NCBI RefSeq assembly: GCF_002094305.1
Contig: NZ_LWTX01000005.1
Location: 248,001-312,000, forward strand
DNA: 64,000 nt
DNA from: Prescottella equi
GTDB taxonomy: Bacteria > Actinomycetota > Actinomycetes > Mycobacteriales > Mycobacteriaceae
Reading direction: 5' to 3'
Part shown: positions 35,420-43,689 of the stretch, piece after piece
How the letters are laid out: every line of letters begins with the position of its first letter
Numbering within the stretch: position 1 is the first letter of the stretch
Program-made: the position numbers and the translations under genes
Notes under the pieces: model-generated
Databases searched by the model: none
The model's input: the letters and a program-made list of their open reading frames with translations, nothing else
What the model was told of the DNA's origin: nothing

Positions 35420-37027
35420 ATGTCCCAAGACGTCCAGGCGACCTCGCGTCCCGACGCCCCCGTACACGACAATCCCAATCACGACCGCCGCTGGCTGGTG
35501 CTGTGCATCGTCGCGCTGGCCCAGCTCACCGTCGTGCTCGACGGCACCATCGTGAGCATCGCACTGCCCGACGCCCAGAAGGAACTGGGCATCAGCAACC
35601 TGGACCGGCAGTGGGTGGTGACCGCCTACGCGCTCGCCTTCGGCGCGCTGTTGCTGCTCGGCGGCCGCATCGCCGACTTCTGGGGCCGCAAGCGCTCCTT
35701 CATGGTCGGGATGGCGGGCTTCGCGATCGCGTCGGCCGTCGGCGGCTTCGCGCAGACCGGCATGCAATTGTTCGCCGCGCGCGCCGGGCAGGGCGTGTTC
35801 GCGGCCCTGCTCGCGCCCGCCGCGCTGGCGATCCTCACCACGACGTTCGTCGGAGAGAAGGAGCGTGCCAAGGCGTTCGCGGTGTTCGGTGCGATCTCCG
35901 GCGGCGGCGCCGCGATCGGCCTGCTGCTCGGCGGCGTGCTGACGCAGTACGTCGACTGGCGCTGGTGCCTGCTGGTGAACATCCCCGTCGCGATCTTCGC
36001 GATCGCGGTGACGCTGCCGATCGTCAAGGAGACCAAGGCCCACGGCGACACCAGCTACGACCTGCCGGGTACCGTGCTGGTCGCGATCGGTCTCGGCTCG
36101 CTGGTGTACGGCTTCACCAAGGCCGAGCACGGCTGGCTCGAGACGCAGACGCTGGTGTTCATCGGCATCGGCCTGGTCGCCCTCGTCGCATTCGTGCTGG
36201 TGGAGAAGAAGTCGGCGAACCCGCTTCTGCCGCTCAGCGTTCCGTGGCACCGTGACCGCGGCGCCGCGTTCATCGGCTCGGCGCTGGTCGGCGCGGCGCT
36301 GCTCGGCGGCACGCTGTACCTGACGTTCTACCTGCAGATCGTGATGGGCCTGAGCCCGGTGATGTCGGGTGTCGGGTCGCTGCCGATGGCGTTCTTCATC
36401 GTCATCGCGTCCACCATCGCGGCGCAGCTCACCACCCGCATCGGCCCCAAGCCGCTCATGGTCGTCGGACCGATCTTCGCGGCCGTCGGGCTGTTCCTGC
36501 TCACCCAGATCGGCGTGGACACGTCCTACTGGACGCACGTGTTCCCGGGCCTGGCGATCTTCGGTTTCGGCCTAGGTCTGCTGATGGTGCCGATGCAGAA
36601 CCTCGCGCTGCTCGGCGTCCCCAACCACGACGCCGGCGCCGCCAGCGCACTGGCCAACGCGACACTGCAGGTCGGCGGCGCGCTCGGCACAGCCCTGTTC
36701 ACCACGGTGTACGCGTCGGCCAAGAGCGCGTTCCAGGCCGACAACCCGGCGCCCACTCCCCCGCCCGGCTTCCCGGCCGACGCGATCCCCACCGACCTCG
36801 CCAACGCGACGCCGCCCACGGCCGAGCAGATCGCCGCCATGCCCGCGCCCGCGCAGGACTTCGTCGGCAAGATCATGGACTGGGTGTTCGGCACCGAGGT
36901 GTCCGGCTACGCGCACGCGTTCGGCTGGGCCGGTGCGCTCATCCTCGTCATCAGCCCGCTGGTGATCGTCCTGGTCCGCGCCAAGAAGGGCGATCTGCCC
37001 ACCGAAGGCGCCGTCGGGATGCACTGA
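35420..37027 (+). CDS. DHA2-family MFS multidrug exporter
   Basis: Inner-membrane drug/proton antiporter of the EmrB/QacA type, 535 residues, about 14 transmembrane helices. Motifs include the first-helix ALAQLTVVLDGTIVSIALPDAQ, the loop 2-3 motif GGRIADFWGRKRSF and motif C region AISGGGAAIGLLLGGVL. A long Pro/Ala loop (PAPTPPPGFPADAIPTDLAN) precedes the last helix. It is clearly paralogous to the exporter at 60.1 kb. ATG at 35420; the 168 bp upstream hold only the promoter. Confidence 0.9.
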   Translation: MSQDVQATSRPDAPVHDNPNHDRRWLVLCIVALAQLTVVLDGTIVSIALPDAQKELGISNLDRQWVVTAYALAFGALLLLGGRIADFWGRKRSFMVGMAGFAIASAVGGFAQTGMQLFAARAGQGVFAALLAPAALAILTTTFVGEKERAKAFAVFGAISGGGAAIGLLLGGVLTQYVDWRWCLLVNIPVAIFAIAVTLPIVKETKAHGDTSYDLPGTVLVAIGLGSLVYGFTKAEHGWLETQTLVFIGIGLVALVAFVLVEKKSANPLLPLSVPWHRDRGAAFIGSALVGAALLGGTLYLTFYLQIVMGLSPVMSGVGSLPMAFFIVIASTIAAQLTTRIGPKPLMVVGPIFAAVGLFLLTQIGVDTSYWTHVFPGLAIFGFGLGLLMVPMQNLALLGVPNHDAGAASALANATLQVGGALGTALFTTVYASAKSAFQADNPAPTPPPGFPADAIPTDLANATPPTAEQIAAMPAPAQDFVGKIMDWVFGTEVSGYAHAFGWAGALILVISPLVIVLVRAKKGDLPTEGAVGMH

Positions 37028-37054
37028 CCGTTCCTCCCCCATTCCCCCTCGGGA

Positions 37055-37105
37055 AGCTGAAGGGTCCGTTCGTGCGCTGCCGGCGCATGAACGGACCCTT
37101 CAGCT
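37055..37105. terminator. Bidirectional terminator with 17-bp stem
   Basis: Arms 37055-37071 and 37089-37105 are exact complements (AGCTGAAGGGTCCGTTC), extended inward by GTGCGC/GCGCAT. The structure separates the convergent exporter and azoreductase-like genes. Confidence 0.85.
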
Positions 37106-37118
37106 GCTACCGGGGCCG

Positions 37119-37976
37119 TCAGAGCGCGGCCCGCAGCACGTCCTCGAGCGGGGTGGACGGCCGTCCGATGAGCCGCTGCAGGTCGCCGCTGGTGACGTCG
37201 AGGACGCCGGTCGCGACACCGGCGTCGGCGTCGGCGAGGACCGCGGCGACGGGCGCGGGCAGGCCGACGGACTCGAGGACGCCCTGGTACTCCGCGACCG
37301 GCAGGTTCCGGTACTCGACGGGCTTGCCGGTGACGTTGGAGATGGCCTGGGCCAGTTCGGGGTACGACACGTGCTCGTCGCCGCCCAGCTCGTACACTTT
37401 GCCGGCCTGGTTCTCGTCGGAGGTCAGCACGGCGGCCGCGGCCTCGGCGTAGTCGGCACGGGCCGCACCCGCGACCCGGCCGTCACCGGCGCTGCCGACC
37501 AGGACGCCGCGCTCGGCGGTGCCGGCCAGGTCGGTGCTGTAGTTCTCCCAGTACCAGCCGTTGCGCAGCAGCGCGTGGTCGATGCCGGACTCGGCGAGCA
37601 GCCGCTCGGTGACCTGGTGCTCCTGCGCGAGCCGGAGCGTGTTGTTGGGCGCGTCCGGGATGGACGTGTACGCGACGAAGCCGACGCCTGCGGCCTTCGC
37701 GGCGTCGATGATGTTGGTGTGCTGCGGCACCCGCGCACCCACCTCGCTGCCGGAGATCAGCAGCAGCTTGTCGACCCCGGCGAGGGCGGTCTCGAGCGCG
37801 GCGCGGTCGGCGTAGTCGGCGGTGCGCACCTGGACGCCCTGGGCCTCGAGGTCGGCGGCCTTCTGCGGGTTGCGGACGACGGCGACGACGTCGGATGCGG
37901 GAACACCGCGCCGCAGCAGGGCGTCGACGGCGAGGCGGCCGAGGTGTCCGGTGGCACCGGTGACGGCGATGGTCAT
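37119..37976 (-). CDS. NmrA-like NAD(P)H:quinone/azo oxidoreductase (QOR2 type)
   Basis: 285-residue Rossmann protein. The dinucleotide motif TGATGHLGRLAVDALL is at the N-terminus; DKLLLISGSEVGARVPQHTNIIDAAKAAGV and LRNGWYWENYST are typical of the QOR2/YtfG-like NmrA group that reduces quinones. ATG at 37976 has GGGAG 5 nt upstream. Divergent from the HxlR gene with palindromes between, so it is the likely target of that redox- or electrophile-sensing regulator. Confidence 0.86.
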   Translation of the reverse strand: MTIAVTGATGHLGRLAVDALLRRGVPASDVVAVVRNPQKAADLEAQGVQVRTADYADRAALETALAGVDKLLLISGSEVGARVPQHTNIIDAAKAAGVGFVAYTSIPDAPNNTLRLAQEHQVTERLLAESGIDHALLRNGWYWENYSTDLAGTAERGVLVGSAGDGRVAGAARADYAEAAAAVLTSDENQAGKVYELGGDEHVSYPELAQAISNVTGKPVEYRNLPVAEYQGVLESVGLPAPVAAVLADADAGVATGVLDVTSGDLQRLIGRPSTPLEDVLRAAL

Positions 37977-37986
37977 GAGAACTCCC

Positions 37987-38046
37987 AAGGTTGAACCTTC
38001 AATGCTTCGTTCGCCCTCCATGATGCACTTATTTTTCGTAAGTGCA
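37987..38046. promoter_or_regulatory. Palindromes in the azoreductase/HxlR divergent promoter
   Basis: TGCACTTA-N7-TAAGTGCA (38024-38046, perfect 8-bp arms) and AAGGTT-G-AACCTT (37987-37999). The first is AT-richer and centrally placed in the divergent region, a typical HxlR operator. Confidence 0.55.
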
Positions 38047-38094
38047 ACTGTTTGGGTCAGCACTGATTGTTTGGCAGGTAGTAACCTGAAGTAC

Positions 38095-38484
38095 GTGAGC
38101 AGCGACCACCAGCACTTCGACGACCCGACCCTCGAGGCCGACGTCTTCGCGCGCGACTGCCATTCGCGGGGCGCGCTGCTCAACGTCACCGGACGCTGGG
38201 GCACGCTCGCCCTGGCCGCACTCGCCGAGGGCCCGTACCGGTTCGGCGCGCTGCGCCGCCGGGTGGACGGGGTGAGCGAGCGGATGCTGGCGCAGACGTT
38301 GCAGCAACTCGAGCGCGACGGCCTGGTGCACCGCGAGGTCCGCGAGACGATCCCGCCGAACGTCGAGTACAGCCTCACCCCACTCGGCGAGGAGATTGCC
38401 GAGCGTCTCACCGGCCTGATCGATCTGCTCGAATCGCACATGCCGGACATCTATGCGGCCCAGAATCGGTACGACGCACGCTGA
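38095..38484 (+). CDS. HxlR family transcriptional regulator
   Basis: 129-residue winged-helix protein. CHSRGALLNVTGRWGTLALAALAEGPYRFGALRRRVDGVSERMLAQTLQQLERDGLVHREV is the DUF24/HxlR domain, with the usual N-terminal Cys (RDCHSRG) that senses electrophiles or oxidants in several members. The usual K-W of the family is replaced by R-W here. The start GTG at 38095 is set by the -10 box TAACCT 7 nt upstream (leaderless). It is divergent from the NmrA-like oxidoreductase. Confidence 0.9.
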   Translation: MSSDHQHFDDPTLEADVFARDCHSRGALLNVTGRWGTLALAALAEGPYRFGALRRRVDGVSERMLAQTLQQLERDGLVHREVRETIPPNVEYSLTPLGEEIAERLTGLIDLLESHMPDIYAAQNRYDAR

Positions 38485-38507
38485 CCGAGACGACGACGGG
38501 GGTGGCC

Positions 38508-39392
38508 ATGCCGAGCCTGACCAGCAGGGCCATGCCGTTGGCCATCGCAGTGCTGGGGCGACGCCGTCCGAGCGCCGACGACATCCGCCGGGAGATCGCG
38601 GCGCTGCAGGCCCGGCCGAAGCCGTTCGCGCCGCCGTCGTCGCTGGGGCGCACCCTCAACGTCACCGCGTCCACCTCGGCGGCGGGGTGGCCGGTGTTCA
38701 CCGTGACCCCGCGCGGGATGGCGCCGTCGGCGCGCGTGCTGTACCTCCACGGCGGCGCCTACATCCGGGAGATCACCCGCCACCACTGGAAACTGGTGGC
38801 GCAGTTGGCGTCCGCGGGCGCGTCGGTGACGGTGCCGATCTACCCGGTGGCGCCGCGCGGGACGGCGTCGCACGTGGTTCCGGCGTCGGCCGACCTCGCC
38901 GAACATTTGGCGAAGCACGACGAGCCGCTGGTGATCGCGGGTGATTCGGCGGGCGGCGGGCTCGCGCTCGCGGTGGCCTTGGCGCTGCGCGATCGCGGCA
39001 CCGCCGCCCCCGCCCACACCGCGCTGATCTCGCCGTGGCTGGACGCGACCGGGGAGCACCCGGAGATCCGCGAGATCGCCCCGCGCGATCCGTGGCTGCA
39101 CCCAGCCAGCCTCACGGTGGCCGCCGACGCCTACCGCGGCGAACTGGATCGGGAGCACCCGTGGGTGAGCCCACTGAACGGCGATCTCACCGGCCTCGGC
39201 CCGATGACGCTGTTCACCGGCACCCGCGACATCCTCAACGTCGACGCCCGCCGCTTCCGGCCACTGGCGTCCGAGGCCCGGGTGTCACTCGACTTCCACG
39301 AGGCGCGGGAGATGATCCACGTCTACCCGCTGCTCCCGATCCCGGAGGGCAAGAAAGCCCGCACAATTCTGTGCGGGCTTCTCGCGGACTAG
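38508..39392 (+). CDS. Alpha/beta hydrolase, hormone-sensitive-lipase type esterase
   Basis: About 294 residues. Oxyanion motif LYLHGGAYI, nucleophile in IAGDSAGGGLAL, and candidate acid and base in FTGTRDILNVD and EMIHVYPL. Probable carboxylesterase on small acyl substrates. ATG at 38508 (GGGGG upstream) is preferred over GTG at 38502. The last dozen codons contain the hairpin that best serves as lpd terminator on the other strand. Confidence 0.85.
   Translation: MPSLTSRAMPLAIAVLGRRRPSADDIRREIAALQARPKPFAPPSSLGRTLNVTASTSAAGWPVFTVTPRGMAPSARVLYLHGGAYIREITRHHWKLVAQLASAGASVTVPIYPVAPRGTASHVVPASADLAEHLAKHDEPLVIAGDSAGGGLALAVALALRDRGTAAPAHTALISPWLDATGEHPEIREIAPRDPWLHPASLTVAADAYRGELDREHPWVSPLNGDLTGLGPMTLFTGTRDILNVDARRFRPLASEARVSLDFHEAREMIHVYPLLPIPEGKKARTILCGLLAD
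39355..39380 (-). terminator. lpd terminator located inside the esterase 3' end
   Basis: Stem AAGCCCGCACA / TGTGCGGGCTT (11 bp, perfect) with a 4-nt loop. On the minus strand it is followed by TCTT and lies 32 bp beyond the lpd stop, so it fits lpd better than the esterase, whose stop codon comes 10 bp after the hairpin. Confidence 0.7.
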
Positions 39393-39411
39393 CTCTTCGG
39401 GCGGCGGACCG

Positions 39412-40815
39412 TCAGAAGTTGATCATGTGGCCGGCGAGGCCGTGGATGGCCTCCTGCAGCGCCTCGCTGAGCGTGGGGTGCGTGTGCACGTTGCGGGCCA
39501 GCTCGTTGACCGTGAGGTCCCACTTCTGGGCCAGGGTCAGCTCGGGCAGCAACTCCGAGACGTCGGGGCCGATGAGGTGGCCGCCGAGCAGCTCGCCGTA
39601 CTTCTTGTCGGCGATGAGCTTGACGAAGCCGTTGGGGTCGTTCAGGCCGTGAGCCTTGCCGTTCGCGGTGAACGGGAAGGTGGCGACCTTCACGTCGTAG
39701 CCCTCGGCCTTGGCCTGCGCCTCGGTGAGACCGAAGCTGGCGACCTGCGGCTGGCAGAACGTGGCGCGCGGCATCATCCGGTAGTCGCCCAGCTCCATCG
39801 TCTCGGCGCCCCCGATGGTCTCGGCGGCGACGACGCCCTGAGCTTCGGCGACGTGCGCGAGCTGCAGCTTGGCGGTGACGTCACCGATGGCGTAGATGCC
39901 GTCGACGTTGGTGCGCATGCGCTCGTCGATCGCGATGGCGCCGCGGTCGGTGAGGGCGACGCCGGTGTTCTCGAGGCCGTAGCCCTCGACGCGCGGCGCG
40001 AAGCCGACGGACTGCATGACCTTGTCGACGGTGACCGTCTCGATCTCGCCGGACTTGTTGTCCTTGATGGAGACGGTGACGTCGGAGCCGTTGTCGACGA
40101 TCGACTGGACGGCCGCACCGGTCTTGATCTTGACGCCGAGCTTCTTGTAGTGCTTGGCGATCTCCTTGGAGACGTCTTCGTCCTCGTTGGGCAGGGCGCG
40201 GTCCAGGAACTCGACGATGGTGACGTCGACCCCGTAGTTGGAGAGGACGTAGCCGAACTCCATGCCGATGGCGCCGGCGCCGACGATGACGATCGACTTC
40301 GGCAGGTCGCGGGTGAGGATCTGCTCCTCGTAGGTGACGACGTTGTCGCTGAGCGAGGTGCCCGGCAGCAGCTTGGTCACCGAACCGGTGGCGATGATGA
40401 CGTTGTCGAAGGTGACCGTCTCGGTGCCGCCCGAGCTGAGGGCGACCGAGATGGTCTTGGCATCGACGAACGTGCCGCGACCGTCGAACTCGTCGATCTT
40501 GTTCTTCTTCATCAGGAAGTGCACGCCCTTGACGCGGCCGTCCGCGACCTTGCGGCTGCGGTCGAACGCTGCACCGAAGTCGAAGGACACGTCTCCCGAC
40601 ATGCCGAACGCCTTCGCCTCCTTGTGGAAGATGTGCGCCAGTTCGGCATTGCGCAGAAGCGCCTTGGAGGGGATGCAGCCCACGTTCAGGCAGACACCAC
40701 CCCAATACTTCTCTTCGATGATGGCGGTCTTGAGGCCCAGCTGTGCCGCGCGGATAGCAGCGACGTACCCACCGGGACCGGCTCCGAGGACAACGACGTC
40801 ATAGTGTGAGGTCAC
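39412..40815 (-). CDS. lpd: Dihydrolipoyl dehydrogenase
   Basis: FAD-dependent E3 subunit of the pyruvate and 2-oxoglutarate dehydrogenase complexes (in mycobacteria also of an antioxidant system). 467 residues. FAD motif [20 protein letters not shown], redox-active disulfide [16 protein letters not shown] motif [13 protein letters not shown], second FAD motif GIYAIGDVT and the catalytic His in [13 protein letters not shown] are intact. GTG at 40815; a TACGCT box 8 nt upstream suggests a near-leaderless transcript. Confidence 0.95.
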   Translation of the reverse strand: MTSHYDVVVLGAGPGGYVAAIRAAQLGLKTAIIEEKYWGGVCLNVGCIPSKALLRNAELAHIFHKEAKAFGMSGDVSFDFGAAFDRSRKVADGRVKGVHFLMKKNKIDEFDGRGTFVDAKTISVALSSGGTETVTFDNVIIATGSVTKLLPGTSLSDNVVTYEEQILTRDLPKSIVIVGAGAIGMEFGYVLSNYGVDVTIVEFLDRALPNEDEDVSKEIAKHYKKLGVKIKTGAAVQSIVDNGSDVTVSIKDNKSGEIETVTVDKVMQSVGFAPRVEGYGLENTGVALTDRGAIAIDERMRTNVDGIYAIGDVTAKLQLAHVAEAQGVVAAETIGGAETMELGDYRMMPRATFCQPQVASFGLTEAQAKAEGYDVKVATFPFTANGKAHGLNDPNGFVKLIADKKYGELLGGHLIGPDVSELLPELTLAQKWDLTVNELARNVHTHPTLSEALQEAIHGLAGHMINF

Positions 40816-40861
40816 GAGGCCCTAGCGTAGCCCCGCCTCGATCGGCTGTCCCGGGTTGGTG

Positions 40862-40877
40862 CTTACTCGCAAGTAAG
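40862..40877. promoter_or_regulatory. Palindrome CTTACT-CGCA-AGTAAG upstream of lpd
   Basis: Perfect 6-bp arms, 47 bp before the lpd start. The core TTACTCGCAAGTA resembles GTTACCCGCAAGTAG in the aceA upstream region, so a shared carbon-metabolism regulator may bind both. Confidence 0.4.
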
Positions 40878-40906
40878 GTCACGGAACGCGGCCATGACCC
40901 CGAACA

Positions 40907-40949
40907 CACCTGCGACCCCAGCCGCCGATGGCGACTGGGGTCGGAGGTG
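40907..40949 (-). terminator. Terminator of the small peptide operon
   Basis: CACCT and CGACCCCAG pair with CTGGGGTCG and AGGTG around a GC-rich loop, with a one-base mismatch between the two stem blocks. It lies 9 bp after the stop of the 50-residue peptide gene and closes that unit before the lpd promoter. Confidence 0.65.
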
Positions 40950-40957
40950 CGAATGCG

Positions 40958-41110
40958 TCAGCTGAACGAGATGGCGCTCCCGAGGTCACCGACGGTGCTA
41001 CCGCCGAAGACGCTTCCCCGGCTGAGGCTGAGGAAGATGTCGAGCAGACCCGACATGGAGCCCGTGACCGCCCCGGAGAACGAACCGAGGTCGATGGCGT
41101 CCAGATTCAT
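40958..41110 (-). CDS. 50-residue amphipathic peptide, PorA/PorH-like candidate
   Basis: Short peptide without signal sequence or Cys: it begins MNLDAIDLGSFSGAVTGSMS, continues GLLDIFLSLSRGSVFGGSTV and ends GDLGSAISFS. The middle (SGLLDIFLSLS) can form an amphipathic helix. Size, Gly/Ser/Leu richness and lack of signal peptide resemble the outer (mycomembrane) channel peptides PorA and PorH of Corynebacterium, which are also encoded in pairs. AAAGG lies upstream of the ATG. It is second in a two-gene unit with the 26-residue peptide 36 bp upstream, and a terminator follows. The family call is inference from form and organisation. Confidence 0.55.
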   Translation of the reverse strand: MNLDAIDLGSFSGAVTGSMSGLLDIFLSLSRGSVFGGSTVGDLGSAISFS

Positions 41111-41146
41111 GGCAATCGCCTTTCTTGCTGCGCTGGGTGATTCGGA

Positions 41147-41227
41147 TCAGGAGAGCTCGGTGACCGAACCGAGGTTCACGATGTTGCCGATGATGAGCTG
41201 GATGAGGCCCAGGAGATCCGCGTTCAT
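41147..41227 (-). CDS. 26-residue hydrophobic peptide, first gene of the pair
   Basis: Encodes MNADLLGLIQLIIGNIVNLG followed by SVTELS. A near-ideal ribosome site (TAGGAGTAACA before the ATG) argues that it is translated in spite of its size. The hydrophobic stretch LLGLIQLIIGNIVNLG is long enough for a membrane-interacting helix. Co-directional with the 50-residue peptide gene. It could be a channel subunit partner, or a bacteriocin- or toxin-like peptide; no antitoxin RNA was recognised on the other strand. Confidence 0.5.
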   Translation of the reverse strand: MNADLLGLIQLIIGNIVNLGSVTELS

Positions 41228-42132
41228 TGTTACTCCTATTTTCGTGGTGGTGGATACTGTTCGTGATTGCTGCGTGATTTCTCACGCAGCGGGTCTGGAA
41301 GTTCGCCGGCCGGGGGACCCCGCTACCCCGGATTCGTCTACTCCCTGCTCATCCCGCCCGTTCGGCACCAGCTGCGGCGTGACCGTGGTGTGCCATCCGC
41401 CTGCCTCCCGGTCGGGAAGACGATCGGGTTTATTCGACCGTGATCGAAAGATAATCTAGGTATCGTCGTCCTGTACGCGTTTTCGTTACACCAACTGGGC
41501 AACTGTCCAGGTTGCCGGGAAATTCACCCGCCCCCTCACCCCTCGGACGCCGGGCGGCGACGCGACTCGGCCGACACAGGCCGCTCGTTCCGCTCCGGCG
41601 GCAAGCGACTCTCGCCCATCAGTTCGAGATGGGGAAGGGGCCAGGCACCAGTCTCGGCGATGACCGTCTCAGGTCGTGCCGGTCGCATAGTTACGAAGAA
41701 CCGCAACCGGTTCCGGTCGGTAGGCGACTGGACGTCAGGAAATACAGGCGCATGAGCAGCGCCCGATGTGAACCCGCCGGGGATGTCTGATCGATCCTCG
41801 TCAGGCACGGCCCGTTTGCGCCCCCACACTGAACGCGGAAAAGCGGGTGCTGAGCCAACATCGGGGTTAGCTGCGCCGTGATGAGGCGCGGCGGCATCTG
41901 GTCGAGGCTGGAGATGGTCCGATCCGAAGGCTCGAGATCCGCGCCTGAAACAACTGCCGCAGCCACATTTGATTACGCCTGGATCGCGAGCCGGTCAGAT
42001 CCGCACTCCGACCCTGCAGGGCGATGATCCCATGGCGCTCGGCGGACCACCCTCTCGACCGACGCCCGCTGAACCTGCTGGACACCAGAAGATGACCACC
42101 AATTCTGTCGTGCATTCGGCTTCATCCAGCTG
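41228..42132. other. Gene-poor stretch, no supported gene
   Basis: About 900 bp with only short, unconvincing reading frames lacking ribosome sites or domain patterns. Visibly less GC-rich than its flanks. It should hold the promoter of the peptide pair just left of it. I see no transposase remnant or RNA gene. Confidence 0.5.
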
Positions 42133-42173
42133 AGAAGGTGCGGACGCGAACCGATCTCGCATCCGCACCTTCT
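42133..42173 (-). terminator. Terminator of the secreted-protein gene
   Basis: Stem AGAAGGTGCGGA / TCCGCACCTTCT (12 bp, perfect), with further GCGA/TCGC pairing inside, 11 bp past the stop of the 42185 gene. Confidence 0.7.
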
Positions 42174-42184
42174 ATCGCGCTAGG

Positions 42185-42928
42185 TCAGGAATGAAGGATG
42201 CCTGCGCCACTGTTCAGGACTGGGAACGCCCCGGCGGACGGGAACTGGACGTCGGTCGGTACGCAGCTGGTGCCTGCTGTCACCGTTCCGGCGAAGGGAA
42301 CCGAGACATTCGAGTCGAAAGCGTAGAAGTTCCCCGCACGGAACCCGTACTTCCCCTCGTTCTGGGTCGCCGCGGTGCCGTTTCCTCCGTTGCCAGTGGA
42401 GAGCTTGGGAGCGACCGTCGACGTCTGGATGACGGTCAAGGTCGGCGGGGTGTAGCTACCACCAGCGGTGACCGAAGGGATGGAGATCTCGATGATGGCG
42501 TTCCCCGTCGGGGAGCTCGTCGTCTTGGTTGCGGTTGCGGTGCCGGTGTAGCCCGATCCGCCCGACAGCGAGTGCGACACGTACGTGCTGCCGTCGATCT
42601 GGACTCGAATCTTGATGTTCGTGAGCGAGGTCACCGTGTAGGTGGGACGCCCGGGAACAGTCGTGGGGACCGACTGCGCACCAACGGCGACGGCGAACGA
42701 CTGGTTGGAACCTGATGTTCCGTGGGTGACTGTCGTCGAGAACGGCTGAGCCTGGTCCTGCGCCTGCGTAATCCCGAGGACGGTCGCGCTTCCGTAGCAG
42801 GACATGGAGAAGTTGGTAGTGGTCGATCCGATGGTCGCCGACGCCGCAGGGGCGACGCTCAGAGCGATTCCGGCGGACGCCGCCACGGCGCAGAGTGCGA
42901 TAGGCAGCTTCCGGTTGATCTTGGACAT
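42185..42928 (-). CDS. Secreted Ser/Thr/Gly-rich beta protein, unknown function
   Basis: 247 residues with a clear Sec signal peptide (MSKINRKLPIALCAVAASAG, AxA site at ASATIG). The mature protein is rich in Thr, Ser, Val and Gly, has alternating beta-strand pattern and two Cys (one near the N-terminus in SMSCYG, one near the C-terminus in GTSCVP) that could form a disulfide. AAGGAG 5 nt before the ATG gives a strong start. No family recognised; it looks like one of the actinobacterial envelope-associated secreted proteins. It lies alone between gene-poor stretches, with its own terminator. Confidence 0.75.
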   Translation of the reverse strand: MSKINRKLPIALCAVAASAGIALSVAPAASATIGSTTTNFSMSCYGSATVLGITQAQDQAQPFSTTVTHGTSGSNQSFAVAVGAQSVPTTVPGRPTYTVTSLTNIKIRVQIDGSTYVSHSLSGGSGYTGTATATKTTSSPTGNAIIEISIPSVTAGGSYTPPTLTVIQTSTVAPKLSTGNGGNGTAATQNEGKYGFRAGNFYAFDSNVSVPFAGTVTAGTSCVPTDVQFPSAGAFPVLNSGAGILHS

Positions 42929-43689
42929 GCGATCTCCTTCGTTCTGGGTTGGTGATCGATCCTTGATGTCGCCGACTTCCGGAGGGTCAAACTTCTGGTC
43001 GCCTTCGGCTGAGTCAGCGATTCCTCCACTCGAGGTTGGGTGTTCGGTCGATCATTGACTGGGTCACGGATTCGACCAAAACTGTTCTTCGAGAAACTGT
43101 TTCGTGATCTCCAGGTGGAGTGCGACAGACGCTAGACGCCTGGAGCCCACTAACCCAGCGATCGTTTCGAAAATGACAAGGATTCACGCCGTACGCGTCG
43201 CAGACGAGAGTTCGTCTACAGCGAACCCGCGGGCATGACGGATCGTCCACCCCCGGTGCCCACTTCTGATGATCACGGAAACAGCGCGCACCGCTACCAC
43301 CGATTACGCATCGTGATAGGCGAAAGCGAGGCGATCTCACACACGTCACGGTGTGCCGCTTCGCCCATACCGGCCGGAAGGATGGCCGGCCACCGACCCG
43401 AGCACTCCTTCAGCCACTCGCCCGCCTGCGCTTATCGAGTTGTGGGAGCTCCGCGCGGGCTCGATCAGAAAGACAAGCCCCCCATGGAATCCGGTCGCTG
43501 AGGCATTCCTCGGGCCGCCTCCTCCGAGCAATCCCCTTCCCACCTGGCCAAACGCAAACAGGCGGTCCGGTACGCACCTGGAACGTCGTCAGCTGAGATC
43601 GCCCGCAGAGAATGATCGGACGTCCTACGAGACGGCAAATCTGATCAAACACCCGAACACATCGGCACGGTCGGCTTACCGTATGCGCC
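42929..43689. other. Intergenic region, no supported gene
   Basis: About 760 bp between divergent genes. It holds the promoter of the secreted protein gene and, at 43677-43682, a TACCGT -10 box 7 nt before the Lrp start. Short reading frames present have no ribosome site or recognisable product. Base composition is less GC-rich than flanking genes. Confidence 0.45.

Noticed and set aside
41512..42115. Several 80-97 codon frames in the gene-poor stretch
   Set aside because: No ribosome sites, mixed strands, overlapping each other and without protein-like composition.
43235..43501. 88-codon plus-strand frame upstream of the Lrp gene
   Set aside because: Composition is random-like, with no ribosome site and no motif; more likely promoter DNA.
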